From assembly GCF_000725625.1 (NCBI RefSeq), contig NZ_JOHS01000037.1:1-64000 (forward strand): 64,000 nt of DNA. Reading direction: 5' to 3'. This DNA comes from Streptomyces sp. NRRL F-6676. Its GTDB lineage: Bacteria; Actinomycetota; Actinomycetes; Streptomycetales; Streptomycetaceae. The translations under genes were made by a program, and so were the position numbers. Of this stretch, positions 15,994-24,381 are shown piece after piece (positions within the stretch are counted from its first letter, which is position 1; every line of letters starts with the position of its first letter). The notes beneath the pieces were generated by a model. It made no database searches and was not told the origin of the DNA. It saw nothing but the letters and a program-made list of their open reading frames with translations.

Positions 15994-17379
15994 TCACGCC
16001 CCCTGCCACACTGTCGTGATGTTGCAGAACTCCCGGATTCCGTGCCCGGACAGCTCACGCCCGTACCCGGACCGCTTCACCCCGCCGAACGGGAACGCCG
16101 GATGCGAGGCCGTCATGCCGTTGACGTACACCGCACCCGCCTGAAGATCCCGCACGAACCGGTCGACATCACCCTCGTCACGCGTCCACACATTCGAACT
16201 CAGCCCGAACGGAGAGTCGTTGGCGAGGGCCACGGCCTCGTCGAGGTCCGCCGCCCGGTACAGCGTGGCCACCGGACCGAACGTCTCCTCGTGGTGCACC
16301 CGCATCTCGGGCGTGATGCCGGCCAGCACGGTCGGCGGGTAGTACCAGCCCGGCCCGTCGGGGCGTTCGCCCCCGCACAGCACCGTGGCACCGCGCTCGA
16401 CGGCGTCGGCCACCAGCTCCTCCAGGTCCGCCCGCCCCCGCTCCGAGGAGACCGGCCCGACCTGGGTCTCCTCGTCCATCGGGTCGCCCACCTTCAGCGC
16501 CTTCATCCCGGCCGTGAACCGCTCGGCGAACGCGTCGTAGACGTCCCGGTGCACGATGAACCGCTTGGCGGCGATGCACGACTGCCCGTTGTTCTGCACC
16601 CGCGCGGTCACGGCCACCTCGGCGGCCCGGTCGAGGTCGGCGGACGGCATCACGACGAACGGGTCGCTGCCGCCCAACTCCAGCACCGTCTTCTTGATCT
16701 CGTCCCCCGCGATCGAGGCCACCGACCGCCCCGCCGGCTCGCTCCCGGTCAGCGTCGCCGCGACCACACGCGGGTCGCGCAGGACGCCCTCGACCTCCTT
16801 GGACCCGATGAGCAGCGTCTGGAAACAGCCCTCCGGGTACCCCGCCCGCCGGAACAGCTCCTCCAGGTACAGCGCGGTCTGCGGCACGTTCGAGGCGTGC
16901 TTGAGCAGGCCGACGTTGCCCGCCATCAGCGCGGGCGCGGCGAACCGGATCACCTGCCAGAGCGGGAAGTTCCACGGCATCACCGCCAGCACCGGGCCGA
17001 GCGGCCGGTAGCGCACGAAGCCGCGCGAGGCGCCCGAGTCCTTCACGTCCGACTCGGCCGGCTCCTCGTCCGCGAGCAGTTCCCCGGCGTGGTCGGCGTA
17101 CCAGCGCATCGCCTTCACACACTTGGCGGCCTCGGCGCGGGCCTGGACGACCGGCTTGCCCATCTCCGTGGTCATCACCTCCGCGATCTCCCGCTCGTCC
17201 GCCTCCAGCAGATCGGCGGCGGCACGCAGCAGCCGGGCGCGTTCGGTGAAGGACGTGGTGCGGTGGGTGCGGAACGCGGCCTCGGCGGCGGCGAGCCTGC
17301 GCTCGACCTCCTCCGCGCCCAGGGCGTCGAACGTCCTGAGCGTCTCGCCGGTCGCCGGATTCACGGTCGCGAGGGGCAT
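15994..17379 (-). CDS. NAD(P)-dependent succinate-semialdehyde-type aldehyde dehydrogenase
   Basis: 461 residues. The fold is complete: MPWNFPLWQ and LLKHASNVP (cofactor pocket), LELGGSDPFVV with the general-base glutamate (near 232), the nucleophilic cysteine in NNGQSCIAAKRF (near 266), EETFGPVA and a C-terminal FPFGGVKRSGYGRELS. The pattern fits the GabD/YneI-like semialdehyde dehydrogenases that feed succinate. AGGAGGT lies eight bases before the ATG at 17379. The upstream in-frame extension shows no ribosome site. Substrate is predicted from family only. Confidence 0.88.
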   Translation of the reverse strand: MPLATVNPATGETLRTFDALGAEEVERRLAAAEAAFRTHRTTSFTERARLLRAAADLLEADEREIAEVMTTEMGKPVVQARAEAAKCVKAMRWYADHAGELLADEEPAESDVKDSGASRGFVRYRPLGPVLAVMPWNFPLWQVIRFAAPALMAGNVGLLKHASNVPQTALYLEELFRRAGYPEGCFQTLLIGSKEVEGVLRDPRVVAATLTGSEPAGRSVASIAGDEIKKTVLELGGSDPFVVMPSADLDRAAEVAVTARVQNNGQSCIAAKRFIVHRDVYDAFAERFTAGMKALKVGDPMDEETQVGPVSSERGRADLEELVADAVERGATVLCGGERPDGPGWYYPPTVLAGITPEMRVHHEETFGPVATLYRAADLDEAVALANDSPFGLSSNVWTRDEGDVDRFVRDLQAGAVYVNGMTASHPAFPFGGVKRSGYGRELSGHGIREFCNITTVWQGA

Positions 17380-17491
17380 GGCAGTGACCTCCTGGGCAGG
17401 CTGTGTCTCGACCTTCCCGCGCCCCGGTGGGCGCCGCAACGCGGGTACGGCGTCTTCGTCGGGCGGCCGCCCGGCACGCGGCCCCGGCGGC

Positions 17492-17998
17492 TCACTCCCC
17501 GTGCGAGTGCTCCGCAAGCCGGTCGAGAAACGCGGACTGCGCCCGCACGATCACCGCCCGGGCCTCGTCCAGCCCGAACCAGCGCACCCGGTCCAGCTCG
17601 GGGAACTCCTGCCGGCGCCCGGAGCGCGGCGGCCACTCCATGGTGAACGTGCCGGGTACGACGGCCGCCGGATCCAGGTCGGCCGCTACCGCCCACGCCG
17701 TGACGACCTTGCCGCCCGCCTGCCGCACCTCGCCCAGCGGCACGGCCTCGCCGTCCGGCGGGGGCAGCCCCAGCTCCTCCCGGAACTCCCGGCGGGCCGC
17801 CTCCCAGGCCGGTTCGTCGGGCGCGTACTCGCCCTTCGGCACGGTCCACGCCCCGGCGGTGCGGGCGTAGTAGGGGCCGCCCATGTGGCCGAGCAGCACC
17901 TCCAGGCCGCCGCCGTCGGCGCGGCGGAACAGCAGCAGCCCGGCACTGCGCCGGCCGGGGCGCGCGGGCGGCCCCTGCCGCGGCGCCGGTCCGCTCAC
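17492..17998 (-). CDS. NUDIX hydrolase
   Basis: 168 residues with the Nudix box GEYAPDEPAWEAARREF...EELG (G-x5-E-x7-RE-F-x-EE-x-G; near residues 66-88), which binds the metal for pyrophosphate hydrolysis. An N-terminal SAGLLLFRR strand and a C-terminal WFGLDEAR are as in bis-NTP or nucleotide-sanitising members. The GTG at 17998 overlaps the ligase stop codon (GTGA), so it is coupled to a DNA ligase. A role in removing damaged nucleotides or adenylated by-products is plausible but inferred. Confidence 0.85.
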   Translation of the reverse strand: MSGPAPRQGPPARPGRRSAGLLLFRRADGGGLEVLLGHMGGPYYARTAGAWTVPKGEYAPDEPAWEAARREFREELGLPPPDGEAVPLGEVRQAGGKVVTAWAVAADLDPAAVVPGTFTMEWPPRSGRRQEFPELDRVRWFGLDEARAVIVRAQSAFLDRLAEHSHGE

Positions 17999-19533
17999 GG
18001 CGCCACCCCCGGGTGCGCCGCGAGCAGCGTCTCCACGGTGTCCGCCTCCTCCGGGCGCTTGTCCTCCCGGTAGCGCAGCACCCGCGCGAACCGCAGCGTG
18101 ACGCCGGCCGGATAGCGGGTGGAGCGCTGGAGCCCGTCGTACGCGATCTCGACGACCAGCTCCGGCCGCACGGTGAAGCCCCAGCGGTGCTCCTCGACGG
18201 CCAGTTCCCGCAGCCGCTCGGTCTGCCAGTCGAGCAGCGCGTCCGTCAGACCCTTGAACGTCTTGCCGAGCATCACGAGGGAACCGTCCGCGCCGCGGGC
18301 CCCCAGATGCAGGTTGGACAGCTTCCCGGCGCGCCGGCCGTGCCCCCACTCGGCGGCCAGGACCACCAGGTCGAGGGTGTGCACCGGCTTCACCTTCAGC
18401 CAGGAGGCACCGCGCCGGCCCGCGCTGTAGGGGGCGTCCAGGGACTTGACGACGACGCCCTCGTGCCCGCGCTCCAGCGTCGCGGCGAGGAACGCCTCGG
18501 CCCGGTCGCTCTCCTCCGGCCCCGACACCACCGTCCGGCGCACGCGCAGGGGCTCCGCGACCAGGCGGGCCAGTTCGGCGTGCCGGTCGGCGAAGGGCAG
18601 ATCGAGCAGATCTCGGCCGTCCACCGACAGCACGTCGAAGAAGACGGGGGAGACCGGCACCGCCGCCGCGGCCCGCGCCACGTCCACCCGGGAGCCCACC
18701 CGGCCCGCGGTCTCCTGGAAGGAGCGGGGCCGCCCGTCCTCGTCCAGCGCCAGCACCTCCCCGTCCAGTACGAGCCGCTCCCGCGCCAGCTCGCGCGCCA
18801 CCGCGGTGACTTCGGGCAGCCGTTCGGTGATGTCGTCGAGGGTACGGGTGTACACGCGCACCGTGTCGCCGTCCCGGTGGACCTGGACCCGGATGCCGTC
18901 CAGCTTCTCCTCCACCGCGCAGGCGCCCAGCTTCTCCACCGCCCCGGTGACCGAGGAGGCGGTGTGCGCGAGCATCGGCAGCACCGGGCGCCCCACGGTG
19001 AGCCGGAACGCCTCCAGCGCCGCCGGACCGTCCGCGAGCAGCGCCCGCGCCACCGTCTGGAGCGAACCGGCGAGCATCACCGCCCGCCGTACGTCCGCCG
19101 GGGCCGCGCCGGTCGCCCCGGCCAGCCCCTCCGCCGCGAGCGCGTCCAGGGCGCCCTGCCGCACCTCGCCGGTCAGCAGACCGACGAGGAACCGCTGCTC
19201 CTCCTCGGTGGCCGCCGCCATCAACTCGCCCAGCAGACGCCCGCGTTCGGCCTGCGAGCCGGTGCCGGTGACGGCGCCGAGCGCGGTCAGCCGGGCGTCC
19301 ACCTCGCGCACGGTCAGCGACGGCTCGGCGGCCGGGGGCACGGGCCTGCCGAGCAGCTTCCAGCCGATGCCGAGCCGGCCCTGCGGCAGCCGGCCCGCGA
19401 GGTACGGGATGACGATGGGCACGTCCTCGGGGTCGGCCGCCCGGAACAGCTCGGCGAGCAGGGCGGTCTTGCGGGAGCGCGCCGAGGTGGCCGCGACCTC
19501 CCGGGAGACACGGGCGAGCCGGTGCAGCAGCAT
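17995..19533 (-). CDS. ligB: ATP-dependent DNA ligase (LigB type)
   Basis: 512 residues in the archaeal/actinobacterial ATP-ligase layout: an N-terminal DNA-binding domain (about 1-200), the adenylation domain with the AMP-lysine motif EEKLDGIRVQVHR, motif III (VFFDVLSVDG), motif IV (EGVVVKSLDAPY) and motif V (WLKVKPVHTLDLVV), then an OB domain ending RYREDKRPEEADTV. It seals nicks using ATP and is separate from the essential NAD-dependent LigA. The ATG at 19533 matches the usual MLLHRLA-type start. It is probably cotranscribed with the NUDIX gene. Confidence 0.93.
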   Translation of the reverse strand: MLLHRLARVSREVAATSARSRKTALLAELFRAADPEDVPIVIPYLAGRLPQGRLGIGWKLLGRPVPPAAEPSLTVREVDARLTALGAVTGTGSQAERGRLLGELMAAATEEEQRFLVGLLTGEVRQGALDALAAEGLAGATGAAPADVRRAVMLAGSLQTVARALLADGPAALEAFRLTVGRPVLPMLAHTASSVTGAVEKLGACAVEEKLDGIRVQVHRDGDTVRVYTRTLDDITERLPEVTAVARELARERLVLDGEVLALDEDGRPRSFQETAGRVGSRVDVARAAAAVPVSPVFFDVLSVDGRDLLDLPFADRHAELARLVAEPLRVRRTVVSGPEESDRAEAFLAATLERGHEGVVVKSLDAPYSAGRRGASWLKVKPVHTLDLVVLAAEWGHGRRAGKLSNLHLGARGADGSLVMLGKTFKGLTDALLDWQTERLRELAVEEHRWGFTVRPELVVEIAYDGLQRSTRYPAGVTLRFARVLRYREDKRPEEADTVETLLAAHPGVAP

Positions 19534-19562
19534 GCAGCCATGGTGCACCGGGGGCGGGGGGT

Positions 19563-20582
19563 CTACACCTTCGCGTCGGCCCCGTCCGGGCCCGTCGCCC
19601 CGGTGTGCTCCACGCCGATCCGGGCGTCGATGTCCTCGAACACCAGCTCGCCGTTGACCGCGGCGGCCGCCGTGTACCCGGTGCTCGCCGCGTTGATCAC
19701 CTGCTGCGCGAAGAGGGTGGCGTTGCCCGCGGCCCACACGCCCGGCACCGTCGTACGCCCCGTCTCGTCCACCACCGGGCAGCAGCCCATCGGGGTCTCC
19801 CGCAGCTCGGCGCCCAGCTTCTCGAGGAGCCCGGTGCGCGGCACCATGCGGGGCGCGACGAAGACGACGGACCGGGCGTGCACCGAGCCGTCGGCCAGCC
19901 GTACGCCGGTGATCCGGTCGTCCTCGACCACCAGTCCCGCGACCTCACCCGGCACGACGCGCACGCCCGCCGCGGCGAGCCTGCGCAGTTCGTCGTCGGA
20001 GAGGTCCGCCTCCGCGAAGGTGTGCAGGAACAGGGTGGTGTCCTTCGACCAGTGGCTGACCAGCAGCGCCTGGTGGACGCTCATCGGCGAGGTCGCCAGC
20101 ACGCCGAACGCCTCGTCGCGCACCTCCCAGCCGTGGCAGTACGGGCAGTGGATGACGTCCCGGGCCCAGCGCTCGGCGGCACCGGGCACGGCCGGCAGTT
20201 CGTCCTCGAGCCCCGTCGCCACGACGACCCGCCGGGCGCGGACGGTCCGCCCGCCGGCGAGGGCGGCGGTGAAGCCGGGAGGGGAGCCCTCCGCCCCGTC
20301 CCGGGTCACGTCGACCACCCGGTCCTGGACCAGCTCCACCGTCCCGTACCGGGCGATCTCCTCACGGCCCACGGCCAGGAGCTCGGCCGGCGGCATGCCG
20401 TCCCGGGACAGATAGCCCTGCATGTGCGCGGCGGGCGCGTTGCGCGGCTCGCCCGCGTCCACGACGAGTGTCCGGCGCCGGGCCCGGCCGAGGACCAGCC
20501 CGGCGGAGAGCCCGGCCGCGCCGCCGCCGATGACGAGGACCTCGTAGCCGTCCGTGGGTGTGCCGGTGTGTGTGTCGGTCAT
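19563..20582 (-). CDS. Thioredoxin-reductase-like NAD(P)/FAD oxidoreductase
   Basis: 339 residues. FAD loop VIGGGAAGLSAGLVLGRA at the N-terminus, a CPYC redox pair (near 146) within IHCPYCHGWEVRD, and the C-terminal FAD-binding VPGVWAAGNATLFAQQ. Length and CxxC position match thioredoxin reductases, but no thioredoxin gene is adjacent, and such homologues include dithiol oxidases and reductases of other partners. GGAGGTG lies before the ATG at 20582. It is divergent from an HTH-cupin regulator. Confidence 0.86.
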   Translation of the reverse strand: MTDTHTGTPTDGYEVLVIGGGAAGLSAGLVLGRARRRTLVVDAGEPRNAPAAHMQGYLSRDGMPPAELLAVGREEIARYGTVELVQDRVVDVTRDGAEGSPPGFTAALAGGRTVRARRVVVATGLEDELPAVPGAAERWARDVIHCPYCHGWEVRDEAFGVLATSPMSVHQALLVSHWSKDTTLFLHTFAEADLSDDELRRLAAAGVRVVPGEVAGLVVEDDRITGVRLADGSVHARSVVFVAPRMVPRTGLLEKLGAELRETPMGCCPVVDETGRTTVPGVWAAGNATLFAQQVINAASTGYTAAAAVNGELVFEDIDARIGVEHTGATGPDGADAKV

Positions 20583-20658
20583 GGTGACCACCTCCACGGG
20601 CAGCGTCGCCGACCCCCGCCGCATTGACAAACGAACTTGCCGAATCTGCAATGAAGGG
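20583..20658. promoter_or_regulatory. Divergent promoter region, flavoprotein and HTH-cupin genes
   Basis: These 76 bases serve both genes. TTGACA at 20624-20629 is a perfect -35 toward the HTH-cupin gene. A CATTG...CAATG pair (20622-20626 and 20649-20653) spans it but is too loose to call an operator with confidence. Confidence 0.4.
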
Positions 20659-21279
20659 ATGAGCGACGATGCGCGGGACGCCGTGCCCGGGGGCCATGAC
20701 ACCGACGAGGTACTGGCGGAGGTGGGTCCCCGGCTGCGCAGGATCCGCAAGGAGCGCGGCGCGACGCTGGCCGCGCTGTCGGAGGCCACCGGGATCTCGG
20801 TCAGCACGCTGTCCCGGCTGGAGTCCGGGTTGCGCAGGCCCTCCCTGGAGCTGCTGCTGCCGATCGCACGGGCGCACCAGGTGCCGCTCGACGAGCTGGT
20901 GGGCGCGCCCCGGGTGGGGGACCCGCGGGTGCGGGCGGAGCCGATCGCCCGGTTCGGCCGCACGTACTGGCCGCTCACCCGCCAGCCCGGCGGGCTCCAG
21001 GCGTTCAAGGTGCTGGAACCGCGACGCGACTGCGAGCCCCACCCGCGCACCCACGAGGGCTACGAATGGCTGTACGTCATGTCCGGGAAGCTGCGGCTCG
21101 TGCTCGGTGAGCACGACGTGGTGCTGGGTCCCGGGGAGGCGGCCGAGTTCGACACCCGCGTGCCGCACTGGTTCGGCTCGACGGGCGAGGGCCCGACGGA
21201 GTTCCTCAGCCTGTTCGGCCCCCAGGGCGAACGGATGCACGTACGGGCCCGGCCGACGCGACGGGGCGGGGACGCCTGA
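20659..21279 (+). CDS. XRE-family HTH regulator with C-terminal cupin
   Basis: 206 residues. HTH (about 18-75): RLRRIRKERGATLAALSEAT then GISVSTLSRLESGLRRPSLE. The cupin barrel (about 115-195) shows EWLYVMSGKLRLVLGEHDVV, then GPGEAAEFDTRVPHWFGS. Such MerR-unrelated HTH-cupin proteins sense small molecules or metals and often repress a neighbouring enzyme gene, here the divergent flavoprotein. ATG at 20659; the upstream ATG at 20651 is closed by a stop three codons later. Confidence 0.88.
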   Translation: MSDDARDAVPGGHDTDEVLAEVGPRLRRIRKERGATLAALSEATGISVSTLSRLESGLRRPSLELLLPIARAHQVPLDELVGAPRVGDPRVRAEPIARFGRTYWPLTRQPGGLQAFKVLEPRRDCEPHPRTHEGYEWLYVMSGKLRLVLGEHDVVLGPGEAAEFDTRVPHWFGSTGEGPTEFLSLFGPQGERMHVRARPTRRGGDA

Positions 21280-21319
21280 CGCGCTCGCCCCACGTCGGCC
21301 CGGCGCGGCGAGCGGGCGA

Positions 21320-21346
21320 CGCCCGGCGCCACGCCGGTGCCGGGCG
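21320..21346. terminator. Hairpin between convergent genes
   Basis: CGCCCGGCGCC (21320-21330) pairs with GGTGCCGGGCG (21336-21346): 11 pairs with one G-U and a five-base loop ACGCC. It lies between the stop codons of the HTH-cupin gene and the minus-strand glycohydrolase fusion, as a bidirectional terminator would. Confidence 0.7.
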
Positions 21347-21353
21347 CGGCGGA

Positions 21354-24083
21354 TCACCAGCCGGGGTAGCGGCCCCACCAGTGCGGGTCCCAGCCGCCGA
21401 CGTACTCACTGCCGCTGGGGGAGTCGGTGAACTGGGCGACGAGGTCGCGGGCCAGGGTGTCGAGCACCCAGGCCAGCTCGTGCCGGCTCACCGGTCCGAC
21501 GGGCAGCGCCTCGGCGCCGTGAGCCGCGCCGAGCAGCGCACCGGCCACACAGGCGACGGAGTCGCCGTCCGGTGCGCCGGCGGCGAAGCGCAGCGCGGCG
21601 TCCAGCTGGTCCCGGCCGGGGAAGGACGCGGCGACGTACACCCCGCCGAGCAGGGCCGACGGCGCGGTGGGGTCCGGCGCGAGCCTCGCGAGCCGTCCCG
21701 CGTCCGCGGGGTGCGCCTCGGCTTCCCGGAGCGCCGCGCCGAGCCGGTCGTGCTCGTCGGCCGTCAGCTCCGGGTCGGCGTCGGGAAGCGCCCGGACGCC
21801 GTCCCGCAGGGCCTGCCGCACCTGCGACCGGGCGCCGGGCCCGAGGTCGCGGGCGTCGTCGGCGGCACTGGTGAGGCAGTGGCAGGCCAGGACGACCGCG
21901 TGGGCCGCCGCTGACCGCGCGGCCCGGTCGCCGTGGGTGAGGGCGGCGGCCTCGCGGGCCAGCCCGGCTGCCGCCGCCGGGGTGTGAGCCACACCGGCCA
22001 CGGCGACGGGAAGGGTGCGGGTGAGCGCGTGGCAGCCGCGGCTGGCCGTCGGCTTCCCCAGGTCGCCCTGCTCGATGCCGGACAGCGCCGTCACGGTCGC
22101 GGGCGCCGAGCCGCGCCGTTCGGCCAGTACGGGCACCTGGGCGAGCCAGCCGTCGGGCCAGACCTGGCCGCCGGAGATCCAGCGCCCGCGCATCCGCTCG
22201 ACCTCGATCCCCTGGAGTGCGGCCCAGCGGCAGTAGGCGTGCCCCACCGCGCCCAACGGAGCGTAGATGCCCTTGTGGTCGCCGCGTACGAAACCGCGGA
22301 TGATGCCCTCGGCGGTGAAGCAGGCCAGCTGGGTGCTGACCCCGGCCCGCAGCGGTCCGGCGGCGGGCAGCCCGCCTTTCGCGGCGCCCAGTGTGTCCCC
22401 CAGCGCCAGCCCGAGCAGCAGACCGCGCACCCGGGACACCGCGCCCTTCTCCTCCAGGAACTTCCCCGGCCGTCCCGGCTCGGCCGGCCGCTGCTCGGGG
22501 CCGTCGTCCAGCAGGAGCGCCACCTGCTCGCGAGCGGCACCGTCCGGCTGCCCGCCCGCGGCCGGCCCGGCGGTCAACGCGTGCACCGCGTCGAGCAGTT
22601 CGGTGTGCGCCGACAACTGCCAGCCGCGCGGCAGCACCTCACGGAGACGGGAGAGCGCGGCCTCGGCGTCGATGCCGCTCGCCAGATGGCTGTAGACCGC
22701 GGCGACGGCCGGCGTGCGGCTCTGCCCGGCGACGCAGTGGAGCAGCACCCGCTTGCCCTCCCGCCGCAGCCGCAGCACCTCGCGGGCGGCCTGGTCCACG
22801 ACGTAGTGCAGATTGGCGTTGTGCCCGTCGCTGTCCACCAGCCAGACCCGCACGTGCTCGGCTTCGGTGCCCGGCAGGACCGGCTCCGTGCCCATGCGGC
22901 ACAGCGACACCACCGCGTCGACGTCGACCGGCTCGGCCCCGTGGAGCAGGGCGAGGTTGCCCAGGACGACGCCGGGGTCGTGCGGGTGGGGGACGGCGAA
23001 GGCGTGGGGTGCGCCCGTCGGGACGGACACGCGTGCCGCGGAGGGCCAGCCGGCGCCGTCGTCCCGTCCGCCCAGGGCGGTGCGCACCGCCAGCCGGACG
23101 AGATCGACGCCGGTGAGCGAGGGCCAGCCGCGCACGGCCCGCTGCCATTCCAGCGGGATGCCCGAGCATCCCCAGCGCGCGCCGAGCAGCGCGCCCGCGA
23201 TCGCGGCGACGGTGTCGGTGTCGTCGCCGGCCCGGACCGCCGCCTCCAGGGCGAGACCCAGATGCTGGGCGGGGAAGCTGCCCTCGCCGGGGTCCAGCCG
23301 GGGAACGGCGGTGTGCGTGATCGCCGACCAGGCGGCCTGGAGCGCGGCGACGACCCAGCCGTTGGGGGAGAAGTGGTGCGGCGGGTGGGCCTCCGCCTCG
23401 TCCAGCCGCTCGGCCCACAGCGCCCGGCGCTCGGCGGGCAGCAGCTCCAGGCCGGCCCGTACGCCGTCGAAGGTGCCCTCCAGCACGGCCGTGCGGATGC
23501 CGGAGCACCACAGCACGCAGGCGTCGGCGCAGTCCGGGTCGGGGTGGGTGAGCCCGCTGACCGCGACGGCGGCCTCGGCCATCTCCGTGGCGTCCCCGAG
23601 GTGGGCGAGGGCGACGATCCCGGTCCGCATGAGCGAGCCGTTTCCGGCGCTGTTCGCCCTGGCGGCGGTGAAGCCGCGGGCGGCCTCGCGCATCGCCGCG
23701 CCCGCCGCTCCGGGCGCACGCCCGGCGGCGTGCAGTACGGCTCTGGTCTGGTTGCCGACGTCGCTGGCGCCCTCCCGCAGCCAGCGCTGGAAGTTGGCCG
23801 CGACCGCGTCGAGGGCCTCGGGGGAGCGCAGATCGGCTCCGGTGGCCGCGACCTCGGCGATGCACACCTGCATCTGGGTGTCGTCGGAGTACTCGCCGGG
23901 CTCGTACGGCCCCAGGCCGCCGCCGATCATCCGCGGCCGCGCGTTCCCGGTCAGCCGTGCCTGGAACTCGTAGGGCACACCCAGCGCGTCGCCCGCGGCC
24001 GCGCCGAGCAGGACGCCCGCGGCCCGGTCGGTGCCCTGCGGGCTCAGGTGAGGCTGTGGGGCACGGGTGGCGGCAGGGGGCAT
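21354..24083 (-). CDS. ADP-ribosylglycohydrolase / dual-specificity phosphatase / ADP-ribosylglycohydrolase-like fusion
   Basis: 909 residues. Domain 1 (about 15-320) is an ADP-ribosylglycohydrolase: GAAAGDALGVPYEF, the metal motif YSDDTQMQ (near 64) and GDDTDTVAAIAGALLGARW (near 285). Domain 2 (about 370-500) carries the phosphatase loop HCVAGQSRTP (C-x5-R, near 450), preceded by WLVDSDGHNANLHYVVDQA as in dual-specificity phosphatases. Domain 3 (about 545-880) is a second glycohydrolase fold (GLLLGLALGDTLGAAKG), but its metal sites are worn: STQLACFTAEG where SDDTQL is expected, and DGDSVACVAG for DDTDT. Removal of ADP-ribose and of phosphate from a shared substrate is inferred. The ATG at 24083 has GGAG six bases before it. 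Confidence 0.88.
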   Translation of the reverse strand: MPPAATRAPQPHLSPQGTDRAAGVLLGAAAGDALGVPYEFQARLTGNARPRMIGGGLGPYEPGEYSDDTQMQVCIAEVAATGADLRSPEALDAVAANFQRWLREGASDVGNQTRAVLHAAGRAPGAAGAAMREAARGFTAARANSAGNGSLMRTGIVALAHLGDATEMAEAAVAVSGLTHPDPDCADACVLWCSGIRTAVLEGTFDGVRAGLELLPAERRALWAERLDEAEAHPPHHFSPNGWVVAALQAAWSAITHTAVPRLDPGEGSFPAQHLGLALEAAVRAGDDTDTVAAIAGALLGARWGCSGIPLEWQRAVRGWPSLTGVDLVRLAVRTALGGRDDGAGWPSAARVSVPTGAPHAFAVPHPHDPGVVLGNLALLHGAEPVDVDAVVSLCRMGTEPVLPGTEAEHVRVWLVDSDGHNANLHYVVDQAAREVLRLRREGKRVLLHCVAGQSRTPAVAAVYSHLASGIDAEAALSRLREVLPRGWQLSAHTELLDAVHALTAGPAAGGQPDGAAREQVALLLDDGPEQRPAEPGRPGKFLEEKGAVSRVRGLLLGLALGDTLGAAKGGLPAAGPLRAGVSTQLACFTAEGIIRGFVRGDHKGIYAPLGAVGHAYCRWAALQGIEVERMRGRWISGGQVWPDGWLAQVPVLAERRGSAPATVTALSGIEQGDLGKPTASRGCHALTRTLPVAVAGVAHTPAAAAGLAREAAALTHGDRAARSAAAHAVVLACHCLTSAADDARDLGPGARSQVRQALRDGVRALPDADPELTADEHDRLGAALREAEAHPADAGRLARLAPDPTAPSALLGGVYVAASFPGRDQLDAALRFAAGAPDGDSVACVAGALLGAAHGAEALPVGPVSRHELAWVLDTLARDLVAQFTDSPSGSEYVGGWDPHWWGRYPGW

Positions 24084-24381
24084 GGAAACTCCGTGGGTCG
24101 GGCGCGGCGGCATGCCGAAAAGGGGCTGTTCATGGGTGAGTTGACGCTGATCTGCGTGGATTGGCGCGCCGCCAGCTTCGCACGGCACCCTCCTTATCGT
24201 CAATGCGACTATATGGCGATGTGCGAGAGGTCGGCCCCTGTCCGCTGCCGTACCGGCGGATCCTGTTCCCCTGTCGGCAAGCGACCGCTTAGTATGCGGT
24301 GACGGCAGAACCGTGGTGACGGCAGAAACCGTAGAGACGCCAAGACCCCGGACCGACGACGCAGTCCCCTGGAGGCCGCGC
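24084..24381. other. Divergent intergenic region
   Basis: 298 bases between the glycohydrolase fusion and the MDR oxidoreductase gene. No convincing gene is seen. A short direct repeat, GGTGACGGCAGAAACCGT-like, occurs twice (24299-24315 and 24315-24332) before the oxidoreductase start. The A/T-richest part (24195-24215, containing CGACTATATGG) is the likeliest promoter zone, but no confident hexamer pair was found. Confidence 0.4.

Noticed and set aside
21933..24302. 789-codon plus-strand frame opposite the ARH fusion
   Set aside because: Low-complexity composition and no ribosome site; the opposite frame has catalytic motifs.
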